NCBI RefSeq assembly: GCF_001895925.1
Contig: NZ_MPPI01000001.1
Coordinates: 1 to 64,000 of the forward strand
Direction: 5' to 3'
From: Phormidesmis priestleyi ULC007
GTDB lineage: Bacteria > Cyanobacteriota > Cyanobacteriia > Leptolyngbyales > Leptolyngbyaceae
DNA length: 64,000 nucleotides
Shown: piece after piece, positions 38,923 to 48,168 of the stretch
How the letters are laid out: every line of letters begins with the position of its first letter
Position numbering within the stretch: position 1 is the first letter of the stretch
Position numbers and translations under genes: made by a program
Notes under the pieces: model-generated
Databases searched by the model: none
What the model was told of the DNA's origin: nothing
The model's input: only the letters and a program-made list of their open reading frames with translations

Positions 38923-39984
38923 TTAAACTGGGATCGCTTGAGGTTTCACCGATCGAGCAAGTTCTTGCAGCATTGTGACCGTAGTGCCAAAATCAACACA
39001 GGCATCCGTGACGCTTTGCCCATAGGTGAGTTGACTGAGATCGGCTGGAATCGACTGATTTCCGGCAACGAGATGACTTTCAATCATCACCCCGAAGCAG
39101 TGACGAGAGCCGCTTGCCATCTGTTCTGCGATCGACTGAAGCACGATCGTTTGGCGATTGTGATCTTTGCTGCTGTTGCCGTGGCTGCAATCGACCATCA
39201 CCGGAGTCGAAATGCCCTGCTTGATCAGTTGGCTAACGGCCTCTTCAAGGTCAGCCGCACCGTAGTTAGTTCCGCCTTTGCCGCCTCGCAAAATGATGTG
39301 ACAGTCAGGGTTGCCCGTCGTGGCGACAATGCTTGCCAAGCCTTGAGCGTTGATTCCTAAGAAATGATGAGGATGGTTGGCGGCGAGAATCGCGTGAATA
39401 GCGGTTAACAGATTGCCATCCGTGCTGTTTTTAAAACCTACAGGCATCGACAAACCCGATGCCATTTCGCGGTGGGTTTGGCTCTCAGTAGTGCGGGCCC
39501 CGATCGCGCTCCAAGTGATCACATCGGCAATGTATTGCGGAATGATCGGATCTAATAATTCGGTGGCGCTGGGCATTCCTAAATGGGCGAGATCGATCAA
39601 CAGTTTGCGAGCCGTTCGCAGCCCCGTGTTGATGTCATAGCTCTCATCCAGGTGGGGATCGTTGATTAGACCTTTCCAACCTGTAGTGGTGCGGGGTTTC
39701 TCAAAATAGACGCGCATCACAATCTCTAAGCGATCGGACAATTCATTTCGCAGGTGCATCAACTTTTGCCCATATTCATAGGCAGCATCTACGTCATGAA
39801 CCGAGCAAGGCCCAACGATTACGAGTAAACGATCGTCTTGTCGGTTTAAGATTTTGCGAATGCGATCGCGGGTCGTGGCAATGAGCGCGGCGGCAGTCTC
39901 GGTTAATGGAATTTCTTCTTTTATTGCTGTTGGAGACATCAGCGTTCTGGTCTCAACAACATGCAGGTCGTAAGTCTTATGCAT
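38923..39984 (-). CDS. aroF: DAHP synthase (3-deoxy-7-phosphoheptulonate synthase), class I
   Basis: This enzyme condenses PEP and erythrose 4-phosphate in the first step of the shikimate pathway. From ATG 39984 (MHKTYDLHVVETRTL) the product is 353 residues, as in AroF/G/H-type enzymes. Motifs are VIVGPCSVHD, VYFEKPRTTTGWKGL, SQTHREMASGLSMPVGFKN, LRGGKGGTNY, VMVDCSHGNS and SVTDACVDFG. A start 13 codons earlier exists but is not conserved-looking. Which feedback class it belongs to (Phe, Tyr or Trp) cannot be read by eye, so the symbol is approximate. Confidence 0.93.
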   Translation of the reverse strand: MHKTYDLHVVETRTLMSPTAIKEEIPLTETAAALIATTRDRIRKILNRQDDRLLVIVGPCSVHDVDAAYEYGQKLMHLRNELSDRLEIVMRVYFEKPRTTTGWKGLINDPHLDESYDINTGLRTARKLLIDLAHLGMPSATELLDPIIPQYIADVITWSAIGARTTESQTHREMASGLSMPVGFKNSTDGNLLTAIHAILAANHPHHFLGINAQGLASIVATTGNPDCHIILRGGKGGTNYGAADLEEAVSQLIKQGISTPVMVDCSHGNSSKDHNRQTIVLQSIAEQMASGSRHCFGVMIESHLVAGNQSIPADLSQLTYGQSVTDACVDFGTTVTMLQELARSVKPQAIPV

Positions 39985-40174
39985 CAATTCAATTATCCAG
40001 CAGAAATCGGTGAGCACAATCAAGGACAGGCTGAAGGAGGAATCTTAAATCGCCTCAAACAGTATATCAGTGAGAGATCGATCGGTGGTGATCTCGATCT
40101 TCTTTTGCTAGTAGAGGATTTTTCTACCGTAGCGTTCTTAATTTTTGAAGTGATATATCTTCACGCTCTCATAA

Positions 40175-40214
40175 ATGCAGTAGAGACGTTCCACTGAGAA
40201 CGCCTCTACTGCAT
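40175..40214. terminator. Long stem-loop after the RND gene; possible terminator and repeat
   Basis: ATGCAGTAGAGACGTTC and GAACGCCTCTACTGCAT form a 17-bp stem with one mismatch and a six-base loop. It lies 13 bases past the stop of the minus-strand RND gene. The following minus-strand bases (TTTAT) are only modestly T-rich. The GTAGAGACGTTCC type of arm also occurs as an intergenic repeat in other cyanobacteria, so it may be a repeat acting as a terminator. Confidence 0.55.
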
Positions 40215-40226
40215 CGGGTGAAGTGA

Positions 40227-43200
40227 TTAATGACCAGAAGGGGTTTTATCGGAGGACGATCGCCCAACTGCGGTTTCTCTCGATCGCTGACTGCCATCAT
40301 GACCATCTAATGAGCCATCAACGGTTACAACGGTAGGAGACGGCGGGGGCGATTTGCGAAAGCGACCTTCTGCTGACTTGATGACAACATAGAGAACTGG
40401 GACGACAAATAAACTGAGAACGGTGGCGACACACATTCCCCCCACGATCGCGGTTCCTAGTGATTGTCGTGCTGCCGCTCCGGGCCCTGTGGCTAACACG
40501 AGGGGAACTGCGCCGACCACAGTTGCGATCGCGGTCATTAAGATGGGGCGCAACCGTTCTCGACAGGCTTCGGTCACCGATCGGGCGATCGTTTCCCCAT
40601 GTTCTCGCTGTTGGTTGGCAAATTCCACAATCAGAATCGCGTTTTTACTTGCCATGCCGATTAGCATAATAAATCCGATTTGAGTGTAGACATCGTTGGC
40701 GGTGCCGCGTAGAAGCACGGCTGCCAGTGCGCCCAAAATTGCCAGAGGCACGGTGAGCATGATGATCAGAGGATCAATAAAGCTTTCATATTGGGCTGCC
40801 AGGGTCAGAAAGACGAAGATGATTCCCAAGGCGAAGATGAAGATTGCGGCACCGCCTGACTGAAGTTCTTCGAGTGAGAGTCCTGACCACTCGTAGCCAA
40901 AGCCTTTGGGTAGGGTTTCTTGGGCGATCGTTTGCATCGCGGTGATGGCTTGACCAGAGCTTGAGCCGGGAGCGGCGGCTCCGTTAATTTCGACCGATCG
41001 AAACAGATTGTAGTGATTGATAATTGAAGGGCCGTTGATTTGAGTAATCTTCACCAAATTACTTAGTGGAATCATTTGCCCAGTTTGTGCCCCGTTTGTG
41101 GCGGCAGTGCGGACATAGAGCCGTTTAATGTCATCAGGATTTGACCGAAATTGGCTATCGGCTTGCACATAAACTCGATAAGCGCGATCGAACTGGTTAA
41201 AGTCATTAACGTAAGTCGATCCTAAGAAGATTTGCAACGTGCTGAAAATGTCTTGCAGAGATACTTGCAGTTGGTTTGCCCGCACCCGATCGACCTCAAC
41301 TGAGATTTGAGGGGTGTTGGCGTTAAAGTTAGGTCGCAGTCCGGTGAGTGCAGGACTTTGAGCCGATGGATAAGTAGTGGCTCGACCGAGAAATTTGCCG
41401 AGGGTTTCACCTAGAGCGGCAAAGCCAAACCCTGTGCGATCTTGCAGGTGAAATTCAAATCCGCCAAAGCTGCCGATCCCAGGGATGGCAGGCAGATTAA
41501 ACGGCAAGACAACCGCCTCCTGAATCGATGCCATTTTGGGAAATAAGCCAGAGGGTTGGGGGAAGAATCCGCCGATGATCGCTTTTAAGGATTGGTTGGC
41601 TCCGGTTCTTTCTTCCCACGGCTTGAGGGTGGAGAAAATGAGACCGTTGTTTGGCGTTGCTCCGCTAAAGCTAAAGCCGCCGACTGCAAAGATATTTGAG
41701 ATTTCTGGCTGCTGTTTGAGAATTGCCTCAGCTTTTTCTAACACGCGTTCGGTGTAGTCGAGCGACACGCCTTCAGGTGCCTGAACAACGGTGATAAACA
41801 CGCCCTGATCTTCATCGGGAATGAACGCTTTGGGGACAAAATTATAGACAAAATAAGTGAGCACTAACGCGAGTGCGAAGACCGATACGATCAGTCCTTT
41901 GCGCCGAATTACACTGCCGACTGAGCGCCCGTAGCTCTCCCGTGTGTGGTCGATCGCCCAGTTAATGCGATTAAAGAACCAGTTATTAGGAGCCTGCCCT
42001 CGCCTCAGCAACAGCGCAGACAACATCGGAGTAAACGTAATTGCATTAAAAGTCGAAATCGTGATTGAGAATGCGATCGTTAATGCAAACTGTCGATAAA
42101 GCTGCCCCGTTGTGCCCGGAAAAAACGCTACGGGAACAAACACCGTCACCAACACAACCGATGTTGCAACGACCGCACTAAAAAGTGTATTCATTGAGGC
42201 GATCGCGGCTTCAATCGGTCGCAGTCCTTCGTCTTGAATACGGCGAGTAATATCTTCAACAATCACGATCGCGTCATCGACGACCAAACCCGTTGCTAAG
42301 GTTAATCCGAACAGTGTCAGGGTGTTAATCGAGAAACCGAGCAGTTTGACGAAAATAAAGGTGCCGATTAGCGCAACTGGAATTGCGATCGAGGCAATCA
42401 GCGCCGATCTCCAGTTCTGCAAAAACAAGAAGATCACGCCGATTACAAGCGCGATCGACAAGATCAGCGAGGTGATCACTTCTCTGGTTCCCGCTTCGAT
42501 AAACGTGGTGGTGTCGAAAGCGATCGCGTAGCGCATCCCTGGCGGAAAGCTCCCAGAGAGCAGCCGAATCTCTTCTTTAATAGCTTTGGCAACGTCGAGG
42601 GCATTGCTGCCAAACTGCTGGTTAATGCCAATGCCAACGCCCCGGTGAGTGACGCGATCGTCAGGAGTGAATCGCAAAACCGAACCGTAATTTTCTGCGC
42701 CCAACTCAGCCCGACCCACATCTTTTAGTCTGACTAATGTTCCATTATTGACGGTTTTGATCACGAGATTGCTAAATTCTTCAGCGTCTTTGAGTCGCCC
42801 TTGAGCCGTGACCGCATATTGATATTGCTGTCCAGACTGAGCAGGAGGCTGTCCGATTTGTCCGGCTCCGACCTGAATATTTTGCTCTTGAAGTGCCGTG
42901 ACAACTTCTTGAGGCGTGAGCGATCGACTCGCCAATCGTTCGGGGTCGAGCCAAAGCCGCATCGCATATTTGCGTTCGCCAAAAATCTGCACACCGCCCA
43001 CGCCTTTAACGCGCTTCACCGCATCGGCAATATAAAGGTCGGCGTAGTTGCTGAGATAGATGTCATCGTAGAGATCTTTTCCGGCTTTTTCGTCACGATC
43101 GGAATATAGCCCGATCGCCAGCAAAAAGTTGTTGTTAGCTTTCTCAACCTGCACACCCGTTTGGGTCACAGGACCCGGTAAGCGTGACTGCACGGTTGAA

Positions 43201-43544
43201 ACGCGGTTTTGCACATCGACGGCTGCCAGATCTTGATCGCGTCCCAGGTCAAACGTTAAATTGATATTGCTAGTTCCGGTGCTGGCACTCGTGGACTTGA
43301 TGTATTTCACCCCATTAATGCCGTTCAATTCCCGCTCTAGGATGTTAGTGACGGTTGATTCCACCACTTCAGCATTTGCGCCCACATAGTTTGAGGTAAC
43401 GGTGACTTGAGGCGGCGCAATGTCGGGATATTGAGCGATCGGTAAGGTCGGAATGCAGGCAATTCCCAACAGCGTGATCACGATCGAACACACGGTCGCA
43501 AACACGGGACGTTGAATAAAGAAATTAGAGATCGACAGAATCAT
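40227..43544 (-). CDS. RND efflux transporter, HAE1/AcrB type
   Basis: This 1105-residue inner-membrane proton/drug antiporter has the AcrB architecture. The N-terminal helix is followed by a porter domain, the TM block with paired Asp in GLVVDDAIVIVED, the second porter domain and TM7-12. The first helix reads FFIQRPVFATVCSIVITLLG and motif FFPGTTGQLYRQF is present. A Ser/Pro/Asp-rich tail of about 45 residues extends past the last helix. It would expel hydrophobic compounds from the periplasm/membrane together with the adaptor upstream. No TolC-like outer-membrane gene is present in the window. Confidence 0.95.
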   Translation of the reverse strand: MILSISNFFIQRPVFATVCSIVITLLGIACIPTLPIAQYPDIAPPQVTVTSNYVGANAEVVESTVTNILERELNGINGVKYIKSTSASTGTSNINLTFDLGRDQDLAAVDVQNRVSTVQSRLPGPVTQTGVQVEKANNNFLLAIGLYSDRDEKAGKDLYDDIYLSNYADLYIADAVKRVKGVGGVQIFGERKYAMRLWLDPERLASRSLTPQEVVTALQEQNIQVGAGQIGQPPAQSGQQYQYAVTAQGRLKDAEEFSNLVIKTVNNGTLVRLKDVGRAELGAENYGSVLRFTPDDRVTHRGVGIGINQQFGSNALDVAKAIKEEIRLLSGSFPPGMRYAIAFDTTTFIEAGTREVITSLILSIALVIGVIFLFLQNWRSALIASIAIPVALIGTFIFVKLLGFSINTLTLFGLTLATGLVVDDAIVIVEDITRRIQDEGLRPIEAAIASMNTLFSAVVATSVVLVTVFVPVAFFPGTTGQLYRQFALTIAFSITISTFNAITFTPMLSALLLRRGQAPNNWFFNRINWAIDHTRESYGRSVGSVIRRKGLIVSVFALALVLTYFVYNFVPKAFIPDEDQGVFITVVQAPEGVSLDYTERVLEKAEAILKQQPEISNIFAVGGFSFSGATPNNGLIFSTLKPWEERTGANQSLKAIIGGFFPQPSGLFPKMASIQEAVVLPFNLPAIPGIGSFGGFEFHLQDRTGFGFAALGETLGKFLGRATTYPSAQSPALTGLRPNFNANTPQISVEVDRVRANQLQVSLQDIFSTLQIFLGSTYVNDFNQFDRAYRVYVQADSQFRSNPDDIKRLYVRTAATNGAQTGQMIPLSNLVKITQINGPSIINHYNLFRSVEINGAAAPGSSSGQAITAMQTIAQETLPKGFGYEWSGLSLEELQSGGAAIFIFALGIIFVFLTLAAQYESFIDPLIIMLTVPLAILGALAAVLLRGTANDVYTQIGFIMLIGMASKNAILIVEFANQQREHGETIARSVTEACRERLRPILMTAIATVVGAVPLVLATGPGAAARQSLGTAIVGGMCVATVLSLFVVPVLYVVIKSAEGRFRKSPPPSPTVVTVDGSLDGHDGSQRSRETAVGRSSSDKTPSGH

Positions 43545-43599
43545 ACAGAATCGTAGGGGGTGAAGGGCGCGAGATTCTGGTCAAATACGAATTCAGATT

Positions 43600-45021
43600 T
43601 TACTGTGGTGCGGCTGCGATCGGGGCACAGTTTTGCAGTTGCAGAATGCCTGCTGTCACGATGCGATCGTTGGAGCTGATTCCTTCTAAGACTTCTTGAT
43701 CATTGCCGACAATTTTGCCTAACTTGATGGGTTTTTGGGCGGCAACCAATTGGTCTGGCTCGATCGCAGCTCCTGGCACGGTAGGAGCCTCACATTTTGA
43801 TTCTTTAAAGGGAGCGGCAACGAACAGAAAATCTCTGCCGCCGAGTCGAGAAATTGCTGAGGTCGGCACTAACACGCCCGGACTTTTTGACCAAATAACT
43901 CTGGCGCGCACAAACTGCGAGGCGCGCAAACTGCCCGGATTGTCAAAGGTAGCTTTCGCCTGCACCGATTGAGAAGTCGCATCGACATTGGGCGCAACAA
44001 ACGAAATTCGCCCTGTCTGCACTTCTCGATTTTGGTCATCTAACAGCTTGACGGGTAGACCAATTTTCAGATCTGACGATCGTTCTAAGGGCACCTGAAG
44101 CAGAATTTCTAAGCGCTGATTTTGGGTGACATTCATCAACTGAGTCGTCGGACTCACGCCATCGCCCACTTTGATCGGAAGATCGCCGATCGTGCCCGTA
44201 AACGGAGCCGTCACAGTGTAGTCTCGCAGTTGGGCTTGCCCTTCAGAAATGTTTGCCTGTGATTCTTCTAGCGCCCGTTCATTTTTCGTGACGATGGTTC
44301 GAGTGCGATTGATCACCGATCGTTGGGCTTGCACATCCGCTTCGGCTTGTCGTAGGGCAGCTTGTGCCGTTCGCAATGCGTTTAATCGCTGATCCAAGAT
44401 TTGTTTGCTAGAGGCTCCTTGGTTGGTTAGGTCTTGATAGCGGGCATATTCTTGCTGGTTTAACTGAACATTGGCGGCGGCGGCGGCACGTTGTGCTTCG
44501 AGCGATCGCAGCGTGTCATTTGCGTTGATCACATCTGCCTGAGCCGACGCAATATCGGCATTGGCACTTTGGGCGGCGGCAACGCGGCTGGCAACTTGGG
44601 CACGAGGCCCGGCGGCATCAATTTGCAGCAGCGGCTGACCTGCGGTGACGCGATCGCCTGCTTTGACATAAATGGCAGACACCTGTCCAGACACGCGCGG
44701 TTGCAGCGTGATTGACTGACGCGAATCTAAACTAGCCGCATAGTCAGAACTGTCTGCGATCGTGGCGGTTTTGGGGTTGGAAAGCGGGACAGGAGTCGGG
44801 GGTGTTTTCATCTGACTCGCCATCATCATCGGCAAAATGATCCGACTAAACACAAGCCAACTGACTCCGCCCAACAGTGCCATCGCAATCAGTGCCGGAA
44901 TTAGAAATCGCCGCCAGCGAGGAGGACGCGGTTTTTCTGGATGACTGGAGTCGTGTAGAGGAATTGTGTCTACGATCGGAGAACGACTAATTGAATTTCG
45001 ATTAATCTCTTCGCCACTCAT
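43600..45021 (-). CDS. RND pump periplasmic adaptor (HlyD/AcrA family)
   Basis: This 473-residue membrane-fusion protein has an N-terminal anchor (FLIPALIAMALLGGVSWLVF). A split lipoyl domain follows (VSAIYVKAGDRVTAGQPLLQI and ITVTAPFTGTIGDL-like YTVTAPFTGTIGD). A long Ala/Gln-rich alpha-hairpin runs from residues 140 to 250, with beta-barrel and membrane-proximal domains after it. It is upstream of the RND gene by 55 bases on the same strand and they form an operon. The coiled coil is long enough to contact an outer-membrane channel. Confidence 0.94.
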   Translation of the reverse strand: MSGEEINRNSISRSPIVDTIPLHDSSHPEKPRPPRWRRFLIPALIAMALLGGVSWLVFSRIILPMMMASQMKTPPTPVPLSNPKTATIADSSDYAASLDSRQSITLQPRVSGQVSAIYVKAGDRVTAGQPLLQIDAAGPRAQVASRVAAAQSANADIASAQADVINANDTLRSLEAQRAAAAANVQLNQQEYARYQDLTNQGASSKQILDQRLNALRTAQAALRQAEADVQAQRSVINRTRTIVTKNERALEESQANISEGQAQLRDYTVTAPFTGTIGDLPIKVGDGVSPTTQLMNVTQNQRLEILLQVPLERSSDLKIGLPVKLLDDQNREVQTGRISFVAPNVDATSQSVQAKATFDNPGSLRASQFVRARVIWSKSPGVLVPTSAISRLGGRDFLFVAAPFKESKCEAPTVPGAAIEPDQLVAAQKPIKLGKIVGNDQEVLEGISSNDRIVTAGILQLQNCAPIAAAPQ

Positions 45022-45246
45022 GAGTCTCCAGCCTGGTAAATGAAAAGTTGAGCTAGGGAGCGATCGTGAGAGGAGTCTCTCACATCACTAAGTCGAATTG
45101 AAGAAACAAAAAAGTCACCCTAACATATATTGTGGTGAATAGATTACTACGGGTGCGAATCGTTAGGCTTCTTCCTTTTGACAGACTTCGAGTGAGCATT
45201 GCTGATGTAGGCGTGAATTGTTGGGTTTGGAACTCGAACGATCGAG

Positions 45247-45437
45247 GAACGTGGATTTATTAAGGTGCAACTTCTCGGACTCAACTAGAGTGGATATCAA
45301 TTCGTGGATGGCTCCGTTTGAGTCGGCTTGTGCCCCCTAAATCCCCCATTCTGGGGGATTTAGGGGGCGAAGATCTCAGCCATGACGAATCAAGAGATTT
45401 GATGACAAGATTGACAGGTTATTTGATCCACGATCGA
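45247..45437. repeat. Hairpin repeat R1, copy 4 (collapsed core)
   Basis: This copy shares the full flanks of copy 3 (GAACGTGGATTTATTAAGG, TTCTCGGACTCAACTAG, GTTTGAGTCGGCTTGTG, TCTCAGCCATGACGAATCAA, GATTGACAGGTTATTTGATC). The core is reduced to one perfect palindrome at 45332-45368, 16-bp arms around ATTCT, having lost the inner pair of arms and spacer. A 50-residue reading frame across it is repeat sequence. Confidence 0.8.
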
Positions 45438-45535
45438 GCGTTAATCTCGGAACTTGCAGATGAAAATAGGAACGATCGAGCGTTAACCTCGGAACTTGGA
45501 GCTTGGAACTCAAACGATCGAGCTTTGAACTCGAA
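45431..45535 (+). repeat. 42-base tandem repeat, 2.5 units
   Basis: CGATCGAGCGTTAA followed by TCTCGGAACTTG or CCTCGGAACTTG begins at 45431 and 45473, with a diverged third start (CGATCGAGCTTTGAACTCG) at 45515. The period is exactly 42 bases. In one frame it reads as a 14-residue repeat, DRAL-SEL, but there is no credible gene around it. A related GGAACTCGAACGATCGAG lies at about 45229. Confidence 0.65.
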
Positions 45536-45612
45536 AAGCGGGTTAATTTGGTCGCTTGCCTTTTCTCTAGAGTAGGCTAGTGGTGCTTCTCTAAGTGCTT
45601 TTGGATATTGCG

Positions 45613-47685
45613 ATGACTCTCGACCCCATTTCTACCGGAATTGCTCTAGAAATCGGCAAAATTGTTCTCAAAACAGTGTGGGAAGGGGGCGGTAAAGTCG
45701 CGGGGATGCTTGGCAGAACAGTAGACAAAGCAACCCAAAATCTAGTCTTTCAAGCCTCTCAGAAATATGTCGAGAATTATGAGAAGCGTCACGGCATTCT
45801 CAAAGTGTTGGGGATGCGGGAACCTGTGACGCTGGAGAGTGTGTATGCTGCCGTGCAGTTTTTAGACGATCGAGCCTTGCAACGATTTGAATCGGTGGAG
45901 GCGCTCGAAGAAACCTATCGACTCTCAGAAGGTCGCAGCTTTCAGGGAAAAGATTGCCCCAAGCAAGAAGGGCTAAAGGTCGCGAATGCAAAGCAATATT
46001 TGATGGTGTTGGGCGGGCCCGGAGCCGGGAAATCGACCTTTTTGCGGCGCATGGGTTTAGAAGCGCTGAAAGGAAACAAAGGAGCTTATCAGCCGGGTTA
46101 TATCCCGGTGTTTGTTGACCTGAAAGTGTTTAATAAAGGGGAGATCAACATTGAGAAAACCATCGCCGAAGAGTTTCGGATCTGTGGCTTCCCGTCGCCC
46201 GAAGAATCGACGCAGAGACTTTTGCAGCAAGGCAAGCTTTTAGTCTTGCTCGATGGCTTAGATGAAGTGGCGACCGATCGCATGAATGAAGCGATCAGCC
46301 AGATTCAAAACTTTGTCGATGCTCACAAGCAAAACCGCTACATTGCATCGTGTCGAGTTGCGGCTTACCGTCATAACTTTCGGCTGTTTACCGATGTGGC
46401 GATGGCAGATTTTGATGATGCTCAGATCAAACAGTTTATTGATAACTGGTTTCGTCGAGAACCTGACATCGCTGAGGATTGCTGGAAAAAGTTAAATAGT
46501 AAAGACCACACGGCGGCTAAAGAACTGACGCAAACGCCGTTGCTGCTGACGTTGGTTTGTTTGTTGTATGAGCGATCGCGCAAGTTTCCCACGAATCGAT
46601 CGACGCTGTATGAGCGGGCGCTGCGAGTGTTGCTCGAAGAATGGGCAGCCGAGAAGGGCATTCCGCAAGACGACCTCTATAAAGGGCTAGACACCAAACG
46701 CAAAGAGATGATGCTGGCAGAAATCGCCCATGATAGCTTTCAGCAAAATCGATTGTTCTCGACCCGTCGCGAAATTGCCGACCAAATTGAGCAACTGTTA
46801 AAAGAAATCTTGCCGGATGAGAAGGGCGTAGATGGATTAAAAGTGTTGCGTAGCATTGAAGTGCAGCACGGCATCTTGGTAGAACGGGCAGACGGGATTT
46901 ATTCGTTTTCGCATTTGACGCTGCAAGAATATTTGACCGCGCAACACATTGATGACCAGCGACAGATTGAGAAACTGGTGACAGAACACCTGACCGATCG
47001 CCGTTGGAAGGAAGTTTTTATTTTGGTGGCGGGGCTGATGCGCGGCGGAGCCGATGAACTGCTGTTGCTGATGGAGAAAAAAGCTCAGACCTACCTCAAC
47101 ACCCCAAAATTAAAAGCTTTGGTCATGTGGGCTGACCAAGCAACAGCAGGATCAGCAGGAAACTATAAACCTGCGGCTAAACGGGCGGCAGCGATCTTTC
47201 TCCACCTCGACCTCGATCCCGATCGCGCCCTCGCTAACGCTTACGCCCATGCCCTTGCCCACATCCTCGACTTTCCCATCGCCCTCGCTGTCAACCTTGA
47301 CCTCAACCCCGACCTCAACCATGTTCTCGTCCAGTCCCTCTCCCGCGCCCTCTCCCTCGCTTACACCTTTGAAAAAACAAAAATCTTTAAATCTGTAAAC
47401 TTTGTTGTGTTGATTGCTCGACTAGAAGCTCTGAAAACTAAGATTTCCAGAAACAATCAACCTATCGAATTCTGCCGAGCCTTTCACAACAAAGTTCTGC
47501 AAACCTGGTGCAACGCCCTCAATCTAAATTTAGAATTAGTCGATTTATCTGAAGCAGAAACTGAAGCTTTAGATAACTATTTCTATGCAAGTTGGCTGAT
47601 GGTGCGGTGCAGACAAGCCGCCGTGCGAGTGTCGCCTACAACTTGGGCAGACATTGAAGACCGCATGGTGACGGTGAGAGACTAA
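45613..47685 (+). CDS. NACHT-domain STAND ATPase
   Basis: This 690-residue signal-transduction ATPase with a NACHT domain has an N-terminal helical region (residues 1-100, including ALEIGKIVLKTVWEGGGKVAG, possibly membrane-interacting). Walker A is GGPGAGKSTF, Walker B LLVLLDGLDEVAT, sensor YIASCRVAAYR, and a helical module QTPLLLTLVCLLYERSRKFP, ending FSHLTLQEYLTA. The C-terminal part has a low-complexity Leu/Asp/Ala stretch (residues about 535-585: LDLDPDRALANAYAHAL, NLDLNPDLNHVL). Bacterial NACHT proteins include anti-phage sensors, so a defence or sensing role is likely but inferred. No WD40, LRR or nuclease domain is present. ATG at 45613 (MTLDPISTG) is preferred to an upstream TTG. Confidence 0.88.
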   Translation: MTLDPISTGIALEIGKIVLKTVWEGGGKVAGMLGRTVDKATQNLVFQASQKYVENYEKRHGILKVLGMREPVTLESVYAAVQFLDDRALQRFESVEALEETYRLSEGRSFQGKDCPKQEGLKVANAKQYLMVLGGPGAGKSTFLRRMGLEALKGNKGAYQPGYIPVFVDLKVFNKGEINIEKTIAEEFRICGFPSPEESTQRLLQQGKLLVLLDGLDEVATDRMNEAISQIQNFVDAHKQNRYIASCRVAAYRHNFRLFTDVAMADFDDAQIKQFIDNWFRREPDIAEDCWKKLNSKDHTAAKELTQTPLLLTLVCLLYERSRKFPTNRSTLYERALRVLLEEWAAEKGIPQDDLYKGLDTKRKEMMLAEIAHDSFQQNRLFSTRREIADQIEQLLKEILPDEKGVDGLKVLRSIEVQHGILVERADGIYSFSHLTLQEYLTAQHIDDQRQIEKLVTEHLTDRRWKEVFILVAGLMRGGADELLLLMEKKAQTYLNTPKLKALVMWADQATAGSAGNYKPAAKRAAAIFLHLDLDPDRALANAYAHALAHILDFPIALAVNLDLNPDLNHVLVQSLSRALSLAYTFEKTKIFKSVNFVVLIARLEALKTKISRNNQPIEFCRAFHNKVLQTWCNALNLNLELVDLSEAETEALDNYFYASWLMVRCRQAAVRVSPTTWADIEDRMVTVRD

Positions 47686-47791
47686 AGTTTGGGGTGTGAA
47701 GTGTAGAAGAACTCGCCCTCACCCTAGCCCTCTCCCGCAGGAGCGATCGTGCATACACGCGTTGATCAATCCGTCATTGCCGAAATTGTTT

Positions 47792-47896
47792 GCCCCCTAA
47801 ATCCCCCATTCTGGGGGACTTTGAGCCAGAAAGAGGGTCAGCGTTCAAACCATTTCTCAGGGTCAAAGTCCCCCAAAATTGGGGGATTTAGGGGGC
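47792..47896. repeat. Hairpin repeat R1, copy 5
   Basis: The core CCCCCTAAATCCCCC-ATTCT-GGGGGACTTT is followed by a 40-base spacer, then AAAGTCCCCC-AAAATT-GGGGGATTTAGGGGG. Its spacer is longer than in other copies. It is preceded at 47715-47740 by a fragment of the CCCTAGCCCTCTCC repeat. The rest of the 47686-48168 gap holds only one more hairpin. Confidence 0.75.
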
Positions 47897-48109
47897 ACAA
47901 GCCGACTGAAACGCAGCGATGCCTTCGGCACACGCAAGCGTGACTGAGACGGAAACTCTGCTTTTACAATTACAATCCACCTGAATTTTAGCGATTCTCA
48001 CTCTTCATCAATAGAGTCGTCATCGATCGTCCCACCCAAAATACTTTCTGCTGTAAATTTTCGGTTGATTGTAGAGGTAGTGCCCCCGTGCCTACCCCTG
48101 ACATATGGA

Positions 48110-48132
48110 GGGCAACCACGGGGGGATTGCCC
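48110..48132. repeat. Short hairpin repeat GGGCAACC/GATTGCCC
   Basis: GGGCAA and TTGCCC form a stem around CCACGGGGGGA. This GGGGCAATCCCCCCGTGG type of sequence is a common cyanobacterial intergenic repeat. It lies just downstream of the minus-strand XRE gene and could contribute to its 3' end. Confidence 0.45.
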
Positions 48133-48168
48133 CTACCCAGGTTATTCTCTATTCAGCAACGCCACATT

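Noticed and set aside
40227-45021. Complete tripartite efflux operon
   Set aside because: Only the RND pump and adaptor are present, with no outer-membrane channel gene in the neighbourhood.
45431-45535. Possible CRISPR-like spacing of repeats
   Set aside because: Only two and a half units with a 16-base spacer and no cas genes; it is a tandem repeat.
45318-45575. 85-codon frame with a DRAL-SEL periodic sequence
   Set aside because: It is a translation of R1 copy 4 and the 42-base tandem repeat, with no ribosome binding site or recognised domain.
47749-47943. 64-codon frame after the NACHT gene
   Set aside because: It reads through R1 copy 5.
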